Positions 23,525-31,773 of a stretch of 64,000 nt of DNA are shown here, in pieces. The stretch covers positions 310,001-374,000 of the forward strand of contig CAWFCG010000001.1 in the NCBI GenBank assembly GCA_963814315.1, read 5' to 3'. The translations under genes were made by a program, and so were the position numbers. The notes beneath the pieces are model-generated. The model had not been told where the DNA came from. It was given only the letters and a program-made list of their open reading frames with translations, and did no database searches. The DNA comes from JAFMJV01 sp963814315. Its GTDB lineage: Bacteria; Chloroflexota; Limnocylindria; Limnocylindrales; CSP1-4. Within the stretch, counting starts at the first letter, position 1; every line of letters begins with the position of its first letter.

Positions 23525-24835
23525 ATGAGCAAGACCCTAGACACGACCCAATCCGACGAGGTACAGCGCCTAGCGGCTGACACGATCGAGACGACCGGGT
23601 TCCTTCGAGCGGGAGCATGGTGGCGACTACTGGGCCTATCGCTAGGGGTCGGCCTGCTGAGCACCCTCGGGGCCCTTGCCTTCGTCTGGATGGTCGACAC
23701 CGGCACCGACATCGTATGGGCGGATGCCCCGACCTCTGCGCAACTCTTCTCGGGGTCACCGGTGATCGTGGTCATCATGACCGTGGCCGGGATCCTGGTC
23801 GGCCTCATACACCGCTTCGTACCATCAGCCGGGGACCCCGATGTGTTCGCGGCGATTGTCACCGGCCGACTCGATCCGCGTCCGGTGCCGGGCGGCCTAC
23901 TGGTCGCCCTGACCACACTCATCGGAGGTTTCAGCCTCGGTCCCGAGGTCCCGACAGGAATGCTGGCCGGTGGCACCGCGTCGGCCGTCGGCGATCGGCG
24001 TGGCTGGGACGAGACGACGCGCAAGGTGACGCTGGGCTCGTCTGTGGCGGCCGCCTACGGTGGCCTCTTCACCTCGCCCTTCGTAGCGTTGATGCTCCTG
24101 ATCGAGCTGGTACAGTCGCGCTCCGTCGTGTCGCTGGCGTTCCTGGTCATCCAGGCCGCGTCGGCGCTGCTCGGCTTCGCGGTGTTCTTCGCCGTCGGCG
24201 GGTTCTCGAGTCTGCTGTCGTCGCTTTCGCTACCCGACTACGAGCTCCACTTGTGGCACTTCGCAGCGGCCGCCGCGATCGCCGTCGTCGCTGTGGTCCT
24301 GGGATTGATGACCGCCGTCTTCGCCAGGCTCTTCCGACGCCTTGCGGCGCCCCTCACCAAACGGGTCGTCCTGCGTGGGGCCGTGGCAGGATTCGGCCTG
24401 GGACTGCTAGCGATGGCCGTGCCGCTGACCCTCTTCTATGGCGCGTCTGCCCTGCCGGGGACGACAGCAGAGGCCGCCGAGATCGGAGCAGCGGTCCTCA
24501 TCATCTCACTCGTCGCCAAGCTCGCAGCGATGACGGCGGCGAGGTCGTTCGGTTTCATCGGCGGGCCGATCTTCCCGCTCGTCTTCGCCGGCGCGGCCCT
24601 GGGCTCCGCCGTGAGCGTCCTCGTGCCCGACATCCCCGTCGAGCTCGCCGTGACCGCCGGCATGGCCGCGGTCCCGGCAGCCGTGCTGCCCCTGCCCTTG
24701 AGCCTCGGCATACTGGCCGTGGTCATCGCCGGGACATCCATCGAACTGGTGGCGCCGGCCCTGACAGCTTCGCTGCTAGCCACGACCGTGGTCCGGGGCA
24801 TACGGCGCGTCGAGACCCCAGGCGCGGCGAGCTAG
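23525..24835 (+). CDS. CLC-family chloride channel/ion transporter
   Basis: A 436-residue polytopic membrane protein of the voltage-gated chloride channel family. LGPEVPTGMLAGG is the equivalent of the GxEGP selectivity motif, and GFIGGPIFPLVFAGAALG is the conserved GxFxP-like segment near the C-terminus. About ten hydrophobic helices are visible and there is no CBS domain. It could be an anion channel or an H+/anion antiporter; the gating and proton glutamates cannot be assigned with confidence. The ATG at 23525 begins the hydrophilic N-terminus and is preceded by two hairpins rather than an obvious strong ribosome-binding site. Confidence 0.85.
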   Translation: MSKTLDTTQSDEVQRLAADTIETTGFLRAGAWWRLLGLSLGVGLLSTLGALAFVWMVDTGTDIVWADAPTSAQLFSGSPVIVVIMTVAGILVGLIHRFVPSAGDPDVFAAIVTGRLDPRPVPGGLLVALTTLIGGFSLGPEVPTGMLAGGTASAVGDRRGWDETTRKVTLGSSVAAAYGGLFTSPFVALMLLIELVQSRSVVSLAFLVIQAASALLGFAVFFAVGGFSSLLSSLSLPDYELHLWHFAAAAAIAVVAVVLGLMTAVFARLFRRLAAPLTKRVVLRGAVAGFGLGLLAMAVPLTLFYGASALPGTTAEAAEIGAAVLIISLVAKLAAMTAARSFGFIGGPIFPLVFAGAALGSAVSVLVPDIPVELAVTAGMAAVPAAVLPLPLSLGILAVVIAGTSIELVAPALTASLLATTVVRGIRRVETPGAAS

Positions 24836-24901
24836 CGGCCGAGAGCGCTACCATTTGGCTTCGGTCCGGCGCATGTCCGGCCAGCCAGGAGGGCGTCCAC
24901 A

Positions 24902-25120
24902 CTGAGCACCAAGTCCAAGCAGCACAAGCACCAGACCGAAAGCAGCCAATCGCACAACCCGCGGCGGGAGCACGACCGCAAGGCCCGGAACCACGCCGAC
25001 GATGCCTTCCAGGGTGGTGGTGGCGTGTCGCGGAACGTGAGGTGGGCGATGATCGCCATCGCGGCCGTGATCGTAGTCACGCTGACGGTGACATTCATGG
25101 CCGGCTTGATCGAATGGTAG
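24902..25120 (+). CDS. small single-TM protein with apparent CTG start
   Basis: No ATG, GTG or TTG exists between the CLC stop and this frame, but AGGAGG lies nine bases before a CTG at 24902. From there 72 codons read as a very basic, His/Lys/Ser-rich N-terminus (KSKQHKHQ, REHDRKARNH), a GGGG hinge near residue 40, one hydrophobic helix (about 47-66, MIAIAAVIVVTLTV) and a short GLIEW tail. The composition strongly suggests a real membrane peptide oriented N-terminus inside. It follows clc by 66 bases and may be cotranscribed. Function unknown. Confidence 0.55.
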   Translation: MSTKSKQHKHQTESSQSHNPRREHDRKARNHADDAFQGGGGVSRNVRWAMIAIAAVIVVTLTVTFMAGLIEW

Positions 25121-25233
25121 CCGGGCCACCCAGCGTGTAAGGCAGACCGGACCTGCACCGTGGGGTCACCCGATAACAGGACGATCGACGACCTCTCGCT
25201 GGACCTGTCCACGCCCGAGCGGCGCCCGCGATC

Positions 25234-25572
25234 TCACGCTGCACCGAGCCCAGTCGCACGCGCGATGGCCACCAGCGCCATGGCGGCCAGCAGGCCGAGC
25301 AGCAGATTCCGACGCCACGCCACCACCGCGACGCACACGATGACAGCTAGCGCCTCCACGCCGAAATGGAACTCTGCGTCGCCGTCGGGTGTGACGAGCA
25401 CGAGGGCGTTGACCGCCGCCAGCGAGGCCAGGATGGCCGGCCCGACCAGACGGAGATAGGCATGGACGGCGTCGGGCAAGCGCTCGATGCCGGGCAACAA
25501 CAACGGCACGGCGCGGGACGGATACGTGACGGCGCCCATGAGCACGGCCAGCGCCACCAGCTCGATGCTCAC
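25234..25572 (-). CDS. azlD: AzlD-family branched-chain amino acid exporter subunit
   Basis: A 112-residue membrane protein with three to four hydrophobic helices. TYPSRAVPLLL near residue 16 and LRLVGPAILASLAAV are typical AzlD features. Together with AzlC it forms a branched-chain amino acid (or analogue) exporter. Its ATG overlaps the azlC stop as ATGA, so the stoichiometry is probably set by coupling. Confidence 0.85.
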   Translation of the reverse strand: MSIELVALAVLMGAVTYPSRAVPLLLPGIERLPDAVHAYLRLVGPAILASLAAVNALVLVTPDGDAEFHFGVEALAVIVCVAVVAWRRNLLLGLLAAMALVAIARATGLGAA

Positions 25573-26324
25573 GGGCCAGGCACCGCGGTCGGCTCACGCA
25601 GTGGGTCCGGATCCGAGAGCCGTTCCTGCTCACGGGGGTCCCGGACGAGCATCGCCACGAGCGGTCCCACCAAGCCACCTACGATGACCCCGACCGCGGG
25701 CTGCAAGCTGAGTGCGACGACCAAACCGATCGAACCACCTGACAGCGCTGCCACGAGCGAGCGCCGCTCTGTCACGAGCGCGACAGCGAGACCAGCCATG
25801 GCGGCCGGGAACACGATGTCCAGGCCGACAGCGCGAGGGTTGGGCAACAGCTCGCCGCCGACATACCCGATCGCAGTCGCACTCACCCACGGCACGAAGG
25901 TCAACACCACCGCGAGGGCGTAGCTCGTCGGGTCGAGCCGCCCCAGCGTGCGGATCCCCGGCATCGACAGCGCGAAGGACTCGTCGGTCAGGAAGTGGGC
26001 GGCGATGGCGCGTCTCTGTCGCGAGAAGCCGGTGACCCAAGGCGCGAGCGACGCCGCGTACAGCAGGTGCCGCGCGTTGAGCAGCGCCGTCAGCACGAGG
26101 ATGCCCAGCCATGGCACGCCCGCAGCAACGAGGCCGACCGCGGCGAACTGGGCGGCACCAGCGTAGGCGAAGAGACTCATCGCCAGCGCCTCGATCAGTG
26201 AGAAGGAAGCCTCTCGCGCAGCCAGACCGTAGACCGTGCCGAACGCGAACACCGACAGGACGATCGCCAGGCCATCGATCAGGATGCGCCGTCGCACCGA
26301 CCGAGTGTCCTGTCCCCGAGTCAT
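25569..26324 (-). CDS. azlC: AzlC-family branched-chain amino acid exporter subunit
   Basis: A 251-residue polytopic protein with the AzlC pattern: a hydrophobic start with FGTVYGLAAREA, SLFAYAGAAQFAAVGL, a NARHLLYAASLAPW signature and FLTDESFAL. About seven helices. It is the large subunit partner of the AzlD encoded immediately downstream with a 4-base overlap. Expected to export branched-chain amino acids such as azaleucine-type analogues. The C-terminus is Pro/Asp-rich and cytosolic. Confidence 0.88.
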   Translation of the reverse strand: MTRGQDTRSVRRRILIDGLAIVLSVFAFGTVYGLAAREASFSLIEALAMSLFAYAGAAQFAAVGLVAAGVPWLGILVLTALLNARHLLYAASLAPWVTGFSRQRRAIAAHFLTDESFALSMPGIRTLGRLDPTSYALAVVLTFVPWVSATAIGYVGGELLPNPRAVGLDIVFPAAMAGLAVALVTERRSLVAALSGGSIGLVVALSLQPAVGVIVGGLVGPLVAMLVRDPREQERLSDPDPLREPTAVPGP

Positions 26325-26433
26325 GCTGTCATCCCCTCCCGCATCGAGCCCCGACGCGGGAACGCGTCAGACCACGTGGTCACGATACAGGCAAGCTGCA
26401 CGCGTCTGGCCATTCGTGCACGAATGACCCGAA

Positions 26434-26733
26434 ATGCACCGAACGCTGCGGACCCGGGCGGCTGCGGCGGGGACATCGCTGTCGAACTACCTACTCGCCG
26501 ACATCATCCGTCTGGCGGAACGTCCGCCCGCGACCGATGTGATCTTGCGTGCCGGATCGCGCGCAGGCGGCGCGAATCTGGACCTCATCGTGGAGGCCGT
26601 GCGCTCGGGTCGCGATGGCCCATGGTCGTTTTCGATACATCGGCCATCGTCGCTATCCTGGCGGGCCAAGCCCCGATGCGACGACTCGTCGATCGCATCG
26701 CGACCGACAGTGACCTGCATGCTCCCCACCTGA
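26434..26733 (+). pseudogene. VapB/FitA-like antitoxin, probably degraded
   Basis: From ATG 26434 the frame gives MHRTLRTRAAAAGTSLSNYLL, the two helices of a ribbon-helix-helix antitoxin, and a middle with LIVEAVRSGRDG. The DNA-contacting N-terminal beta-strand, normally LxVRNVP just before this point, is missing; the same frame upstream has a stop at 26425 after VWPFVHE. At the other end the frame runs on for about 36 codons over the toxin gene instead of stopping near 26625. Both ends therefore look damaged, although the core could still bind VapC. Confidence 0.6.
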
Positions 26734-27020
26734 TCGATGTGGAGCTCCAACACGCCCTGCGTCGCCTCGTGGTCGCCAGGGCGATCACGGACGATCGCGC
26801 CGCGGACGCACGGGTGGATTTCGCGGACCTGACGATCGTGCGCTACCAATACGTCTCGCTCGCGGACCGCATGTGGGAGCTTCGCCACGACGTGACCGCG
26901 TATGACGCGGCGTTCCTGGCACTGGCAGAGGCGCTCGATGCGCCGCTGGTCACCTGCGATGCCCGACTCGCGCGCTCGCCCGGCCACACCGCCTCGGTGG
27001 AGGTGTTCCTGCGAGCGTGA
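26622..27020 (+). CDS. vapC: VapC-like PIN-domain toxin
   Basis: A 132-residue PIN-domain protein. VVFDTSAIVAIL gives Asp5, LIDVELQHALR the central Glu, TAYDAAFLALAEAL the third acid and TCDARLAR the fourth, so the Mg-binding active site is complete. Such toxins are endoribonucleases that cut tRNA or rRNA. The ATG at 26622 lies within the overlapping antitoxin frame. The C-terminus ends SVEVFLRA. Whether it is kept silent by the damaged antitoxin is an open question. Confidence 0.85.
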   Translation: MVVFDTSAIVAILAGQAPMRRLVDRIATDSDLHAPHLIDVELQHALRRLVVARAITDDRAADARVDFADLTIVRYQYVSLADRMWELRHDVTAYDAAFLALAEALDAPLVTCDARLARSPGHTASVEVFLRA

Positions 27021-27147
27021 TGAAAGACCGGGAGCCCGCTGACCCTCGTCATCGATACGACACCAGACCTAAGCATACTCAGAGGTCGACCAGGCGAAGG
27101 GTCACGCTGCGAACACCAGGTCAAAGTCACGGAGAGAGTTCGAAGTC

Positions 27148-28224
27148 ATGAAGCACCGACTGGTTGCCGTGCTGATGCTGCTCACGCTGGGGACGATGGC
27201 AGCGGGCGCCGGCGCCGTGACGGGCGCATCGAGTGCGCTTGACGAATCGGCCGGATCGGTCCCAGACGACGCCCTCACAGCGATTTTCGCCGGGGGCTGC
27301 TTCTGGTGCATGGAGTCGGCCTTCCAGGAACTGGATGGCGTCTACGCAGTGATCTCGGGCTATACCGGAGGCACCCAGGCAGACCCGACGTATGAGCAGG
27401 TGTCGTCGGGCACGACCGGCCATGCCGAAGCCATCGAGGTCCGGTACGACCCCGAGCGGATCAGCTACGACGATCTCCTGAGCGCCTTCTGGCGACGCGT
27501 CGATCCCACTGACGCCGGAGGGCAGTTCGCCGATCGGGGTTCGCAATACCGCACCGCGATCTTCTACCACGACGACGAGCAGCGAGCGCTGGCCGAGGCC
27601 TCGCGAGATGCGTTGGCCCAGAGTGGTCGATTCGAAGACCCCATCGTGACCGACATCGTCGCTGCCGGACCCTTCTACCCTGCCGAGGCATACCACCAGG
27701 ACTTCTACCTGAAGGACCCACGCTTCGAGGCCTTTCGATCGCACTCGGGACGCCTCCCGTTCCTGGAGCGTGTCTGGGGCGACGAGATGGACAGACCTCA
27801 GGCCGCTGACGGCCTTCGAAGGAGCCTCACGCCACTCCAGTATCGAGTGACCCAGGAAGACGGGACGGAGCCGGCGTTCGACAACGCCTACTGGGACAAC
27901 AAGGCGGCCGGGATCTACGTCGACGTGGTCAGCGGCGAACCCCTGTTCAGCTCGACAGACAAGTATGAGAGTGGCACGGGCTGGCCGAGCTTCACCCGTC
28001 CGATCAGCCCGAGCGCGGTCGTCGAGAAGGAGGACCTCGCGCTGTCCATGCAACGCACCGAGGTGCGCAGCGCAGCTGCTGACAGCCACCTCGGACACGT
28101 CTTCGCCGATGGCCCTGAGCCCACCGGCCAGCGTTACTGCATCAACAGCGCCGCACTTCGCTTCGTTCCCAGCGAGGACCTTGAGCAGGAAGGCTACGGG
28201 GAGTACCTCGCCCTGTTCGACTAG
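27148..28224 (+). CDS. msrAB: secreted fused methionine sulfoxide reductase MsrA-MsrB
   Basis: A 358-residue fusion. Residues 1 to about 30 are a signal peptide (basic start, LVAVLMLLTLG core, Ala-rich end), so it acts outside the membrane. MsrA follows with GGCFWCMES (catalytic Cys in GCFWC). MsrB has SGTGWPSFTRP and RYCINSAALRF with the catalytic Cys. The four zinc-binding cysteines common in MsrB are absent: the first pair site reads YVDVVSGEP and the second EVRSAAADSHLG, so the MsrB domain is a zinc-free form. It repairs both S- and R-methionine sulfoxide in exported proteins. Confidence 0.93.
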   Translation: MKHRLVAVLMLLTLGTMAAGAGAVTGASSALDESAGSVPDDALTAIFAGGCFWCMESAFQELDGVYAVISGYTGGTQADPTYEQVSSGTTGHAEAIEVRYDPERISYDDLLSAFWRRVDPTDAGGQFADRGSQYRTAIFYHDDEQRALAEASRDALAQSGRFEDPIVTDIVAAGPFYPAEAYHQDFYLKDPRFEAFRSHSGRLPFLERVWGDEMDRPQAADGLRRSLTPLQYRVTQEDGTEPAFDNAYWDNKAAGIYVDVVSGEPLFSSTDKYESGTGWPSFTRPISPSAVVEKEDLALSMQRTEVRSAAADSHLGHVFADGPEPTGQRYCINSAALRFVPSEDLEQEGYGEYLALFD

Positions 28225-28254
28225 GCGCCCAGCCGCGGCCTCACTGGCCGACGG

Positions 28255-29088
28255 CTACGCCGAGACGTGCTCCTGCCAGGTGTGTTGCGGTGCATAGCCG
28301 AGCACCCGACGGGCGCCGTCGATCGAGAGCAGTGTCTCCCGTCCCTGGAGCTCGCGTGTCAGCGGCACTCCAGGAAAGATCTCTGCCATGAGCTCGGCGC
28401 TGGAGCGCGTCATGACGTTGTCAGAGGCCGCGATGATGCACACCTCGACCCCGTCGATGGGTGCCTCCAGTCCAAGTCGCACGGCCTGTGCCACATCGCG
28501 CACATCGACGTAGCTCCACAGGTTCCACTTCCGCACCTGCGCGTCCGTCCAGTACCCCGGGAAGGCCGCATAGTCAGCTGGCTCCATGATGTTCGAGATC
28601 CGCAGGCTCACGAACGGGATTGCCGTCCGGCGGTGGACTTGTCGCGCCATCTCCTCGCCGAGAAGCTTGGCCAGCGCGTACGAGGACTCAGGCCTCGGTT
28701 CGATGGTCTCGTCGATCGGCGCGAACTGTGGCGGGATGTCGAAGGGCAAGCCCAGGACCGTCTCGCTCGACGCCGACACGACACGCGAGACACCGTGCGC
28801 CGCTGCGGCGGAGAAGACGTTGTAGGTCGCGAGGATGTTGTTGCGAAAGGTCTCGCCTTCCGGTCGCAGGCCTGGGGCTGGGACGGCGGCAAGATGGACG
28901 ACCGCGTCCGCACCTGCGATCACGTCATAGCATTGGCCAAGTTCGGTGAGATCGACCGCCAGCGTCGACCCGTGAGGGCCGGCGTCCCGGACCAGGTCGA
29001 CATTCAGGACGTCATGGCCGTGCTCGCGCAGGTCGCGCACGACCCACCGACCTGCCTTGCCGGTCCCTCCGGTCACTACGACACGCAT
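28255..29088 (-). CDS. NAD-dependent epimerase/dehydratase family protein
   Basis: A 277-residue extended SDR. VVVTGGTGKAGRWVVRDL is the N-terminal NAD motif, VVHLAAVPAPG the strand-4 motif, and SSYALAKLLGEEMA carries the catalytic Tyr and Lys. Family members epimerise, dehydrate or reduce nucleotide sugars or uronates. The size is small for UDP-glucose epimerase and similar to uronate dehydrogenases. It is divergently arranged relative to the FemAB-like gene at 29341. Confidence 0.82.
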   Translation of the reverse strand: MRVVVTGGTGKAGRWVVRDLREHGHDVLNVDLVRDAGPHGSTLAVDLTELGQCYDVIAGADAVVHLAAVPAPGLRPEGETFRNNILATYNVFSAAAAHGVSRVVSASSETVLGLPFDIPPQFAPIDETIEPRPESSYALAKLLGEEMARQVHRRTAIPFVSLRISNIMEPADYAAFPGYWTDAQVRKWNLWSYVDVRDVAQAVRLGLEAPIDGVEVCIIAASDNVMTRSSAELMAEIFPGVPLTRELQGRETLLSIDGARRVLGYAPQHTWQEHVSA

Positions 29089-29256
29089 TCCGTCCCTCCG
29101 CTCCGTTCAGCCGGCCAGCGGCGCTCCCGTCGGGCTCGTGGCTCGTGCCTAATGATGCCCTACGGCGGTACCATTGCCCGACCGAGCGGCGTTGAGGGAC
29201 GCTCCTCGGCGGTGCTGGCGCGCAACAAGATGCTGCGAGCGTGCACGTGGGGCCCC

Positions 29257-29302
29257 CTTTCCTGAAAGTGGTGCCTAAGGCACACTGGGGTCTCGCGCCC
29301 CA
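29257..29302. promoter_or_regulatory. three successive small inverted repeats
   Basis: CTTTC-CT-GAAAG (29257-29268), GTGCC-TAA-GGCAC (29271-29283) and TGGGG-7-CCCCA (29286-29302) follow one another in the divergent region 39-84 bases upstream of the FemAB-like gene. They could be operators or a folded leader; no regulator is assigned. Confidence 0.35.
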
Positions 29303-29340
29303 GCGATAGGGGCCGGAGGGAGTGGGAGTCCGCGACGCGC

Positions 29341-30525
29341 ATGACCAACAGCAATACGGTTTCAGAAGACCGAGCCGTCGATGACGACGCGCCCACGCGC
29401 AGGGCGGCAGTCAACGGATCGGCCTTCGCTGCGCCAGCCGTGACTCGCGGCGACATCGCCTCAGCGCCCCGACTCCGCAGCCGTCTCATCGATGCCGATG
29501 ACCCGGCGTGGCTCGCCTTTCTCGATGGGACGGCCCACGACTTCTACCACCGACCGGAGTACGCCAAGCTCGAAGCTCGGCACGAAGCTGCGCAGCCCTG
29601 CGCCCTGCTGGTCGAGGACGGACAACGCGCGATGCTGTTGCCCCTGCTCATCCGCTCAGTATCCGATGTCGGGATCGACGCGACCTCCCCCTACGGCTAC
29701 TCGGGTCCGCTGCTGCGCGGCACACGCGAGCCCGACTTCCTCGGCGAAGCCCTTGAGGCCGGCATGCCCGTCCTCGAGCGCATCGGGATCATCTCGCTGT
29801 TCGTGCGTATGCACCCGCTGCTGATCCAGGCTCCGCAGTGTGAGATCGGGACGCTCGTGCGTCACTGCGACACGGTGGCGGTCGACCTCCAACAGTCATC
29901 CGATGCGATCGCGGGGGGAATGCGGCGCAATCACCGTGTCCAGATCCGACAGGCGCAAGAGATGGGCTTCGTGGCCCGATGGGACGCTTCTGACGCCGGC
30001 TACGAGATCTTCAAGGGGCTCTATCGAGAGACGATGAGTCGTCTGCGCGCGTCAGAGTTCTACTCCCTCGACGACCAGTACTTCGACGTCTTCCGCGCAT
30101 CTCTTGGCGAGCACCTACGGCTGGCGATCATCGAGTGGGAGGGTGAGGTCTACTCGGCGGGTATGTTCATCGAAACCTGTGGCATCGTCGAAGCCCACTT
30201 GACTGGCACCAAGGCAGATGGCGGGAGTGCGTGTCCCAAGGCCGCCAAGCTGATGTTCAGTTTCGCCATCGAGGAGTCCCAGGCCGATGGCCAGCGCTGG
30301 CTGCACCTCGGCGGAGGGAGGGATGCGGAGGAGGATGGACTTTTCCACTTCAAGGCGGGATTCTCGTCCCTGCGATTCCCGTTCTACACGCTCCGCATCG
30401 TCATCGACGCAGCGAAGTACCAACGCCTCCTGGCCGACCACGACGCCGACCTCGATCCTGCTGACCTGACAGGCTTCTTCCCTGCCTACCGGCGATTCGC
30501 TGAGGCCCATACCCACGGCTGGTAG
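29341..30525 (+). CDS. FemAB/GNAT-like acyl- or aminoacyl-transferase
   Basis: A 394-residue protein with a tandem GNAT layout (PF13480-like). The first half has FYHRPEYAKLEARH, a typical FemAB-like WxNSPxY equivalent, and YGYSGPLLRG. The second half begins MRRNHRVQIRQAQEMG and contains VYSAGMFIE, the long HLTGTKADG loop and LHLGGGRDAEEDGLFHFK near the C-terminus (G-G-G-x-F-K-type signature). Such proteins attach amino acids or acyl groups to cell-wall or polysaccharide precursors. The N-terminal 40 residues are polar and not conserved in style. It stands alone, convergent with the next gene. Confidence 0.75.
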   Translation: MTNSNTVSEDRAVDDDAPTRRAAVNGSAFAAPAVTRGDIASAPRLRSRLIDADDPAWLAFLDGTAHDFYHRPEYAKLEARHEAAQPCALLVEDGQRAMLLPLLIRSVSDVGIDATSPYGYSGPLLRGTREPDFLGEALEAGMPVLERIGIISLFVRMHPLLIQAPQCEIGTLVRHCDTVAVDLQQSSDAIAGGMRRNHRVQIRQAQEMGFVARWDASDAGYEIFKGLYRETMSRLRASEFYSLDDQYFDVFRASLGEHLRLAIIEWEGEVYSAGMFIETCGIVEAHLTGTKADGGSACPKAAKLMFSFAIEESQADGQRWLHLGGGRDAEEDGLFHFKAGFSSLRFPFYTLRIVIDAAKYQRLLADHDADLDPADLTGFFPAYRRFAEAHTHGW

Positions 30526-30566
30526 CGAGCCTGTCCACGCGCGTCGATCGTCGAGAGGTCGCTGAC

Positions 30567-31505
30567 TCAGGGGCAGTCGCGCGTGTACCTGTTGAGGTTC
30601 TTGACATGGTCGAGCGTGGCCATGTGGAGCCTGCCGATACGTTGGCTCCGCTCGCGCATGGTCTCGGCCGGCAACGGTCGCCACTCGTCCAGACCACGCA
30701 GGAGTCTCTTGGCGACGACTCGATCCTTGGCATAGGCGTCCTTGAAGCACGCTGCAGGTGGGTGCTTCCGCATGAACACGAGGTGCCGGTCGATGGCGGT
30801 CCTGGACTTACGGACGATGGCGGCTCCGTTGGTCCGAAGAGCTTGACAGCGATCATCGGACGCGCTGGCGCAATCCATGTTCTTGAGCCGGGAGATGGGT
30901 CGATACAGCGTGAGTACATACGTCCCATAGGTAGAGTCGTAGTAGTCGCGCAGGGTCCGAGCCGCGGCCTTCGTCCAGTCGGAGCGTTGCTTTGGTCGAC
31001 GGGTCGACTGTTTGCCCGTGCCCGGCTTCTGTTTGGATCCCGTGGCGGGCCGGACCGTTGGCTCCGGCGTGGGTGATGGGGTCGGTGTTGCCGCAGGGGT
31101 GGGTGCGGGTGTCGCTAGGGCTCGCACCAGGGAAGCACAGACCGCGTACACGCCGAGACCTCCCAAGGGGTCTTCGCAGCGGGCGAGCAGGAAGTCGAGC
31201 GAATCGGTTTCGCCAAGGACCTGCGGATAGAGCGCAGCCGCCGCACTGAACTCCTCGACGCTCGCGCATCGACGGATGGCGTCGTCCAGGAAAGGAGATG
31301 CGCCAAGGGGCAGAGGACTGGCAAGAGGATCGGGCTCAATGACGACGGCCGACGGATCTGGGCTCGCGGACACTCGTTGGGCAGCCAGCGAGAAGGAGAT
31401 CTCGCAGAGTGGATAGACGGGTCGCGGGGTGGGCGCCAAGGCATCCTGACCGCTGACGATCGAAGCTGCGAGCACCAAGATGATGAGTGTGATCGTGACG
31501 CGCAT
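30567..31505 (-). CDS. secreted protein of unknown function with Pro/Thr-rich linker
   Basis: A 312-residue protein. Residues 1-20 are a signal peptide (MRVTITLIILVLAASIVSG). A first part with several Cys (SLAAQRV, CEDPLGGLGVYAVC) is followed by a low-complexity linker with TPAPTPAATPTPSPTP near residue 145. A basic helical C-terminal domain contains WTKAAARTLRDYYDST. No known domain recognised. The ATG at 31505 follows AAGGG; the frame is open a little further upstream. Likely extracellular and cell-surface attached or released. Confidence 0.65.
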   Translation of the reverse strand: MRVTITLIILVLAASIVSGQDALAPTPRPVYPLCEISFSLAAQRVSASPDPSAVVIEPDPLASPLPLGASPFLDDAIRRCASVEEFSAAAALYPQVLGETDSLDFLLARCEDPLGGLGVYAVCASLVRALATPAPTPAATPTPSPTPEPTVRPATGSKQKPGTGKQSTRRPKQRSDWTKAAARTLRDYYDSTYGTYVLTLYRPISRLKNMDCASASDDRCQALRTNGAAIVRKSRTAIDRHLVFMRKHPPAACFKDAYAKDRVVAKRLLRGLDEWRPLPAETMRERSQRIGRLHMATLDHVKNLNRYTRDCP

Positions 31506-31719
31506 GTGAACCCTTGCTACTGCGGCCACGGTAGCATCCTCGTACCTTCCCTGGTGTAGGACCCAGTAGTCTGGCAGTCATCAGTCTTTCGCTCATGCAA
31601 GGGAGACCCGACATCTCGACGCGCAGCCGCCTCCAGGACAAGACCGCCGGCCGCCGCCGGCAAACCCTGCGTGTGGTGGCAATGTCCACGGCAACACGCC
31701 TGACGACTGCGCCGAAGGC

Positions 31720-31752
31720 GAAAAATATCGGGGGCTGACAGCGCCAGCCCCC
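31720..31752 (-). terminator. intrinsic terminator
   Basis: On the minus strand GGGGGCTG and CAGCCCCC form an 8-bp stem with a 7-base loop (31730-31752), followed by GATATTTTTCG, a clear T-run. It lies 22 bases past the stop of the gene at 31774-32661 and should end that transcript. Confidence 0.78.
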
Positions 31753-31773
31753 GTGTAGTCAGCGCCCTTGGTG

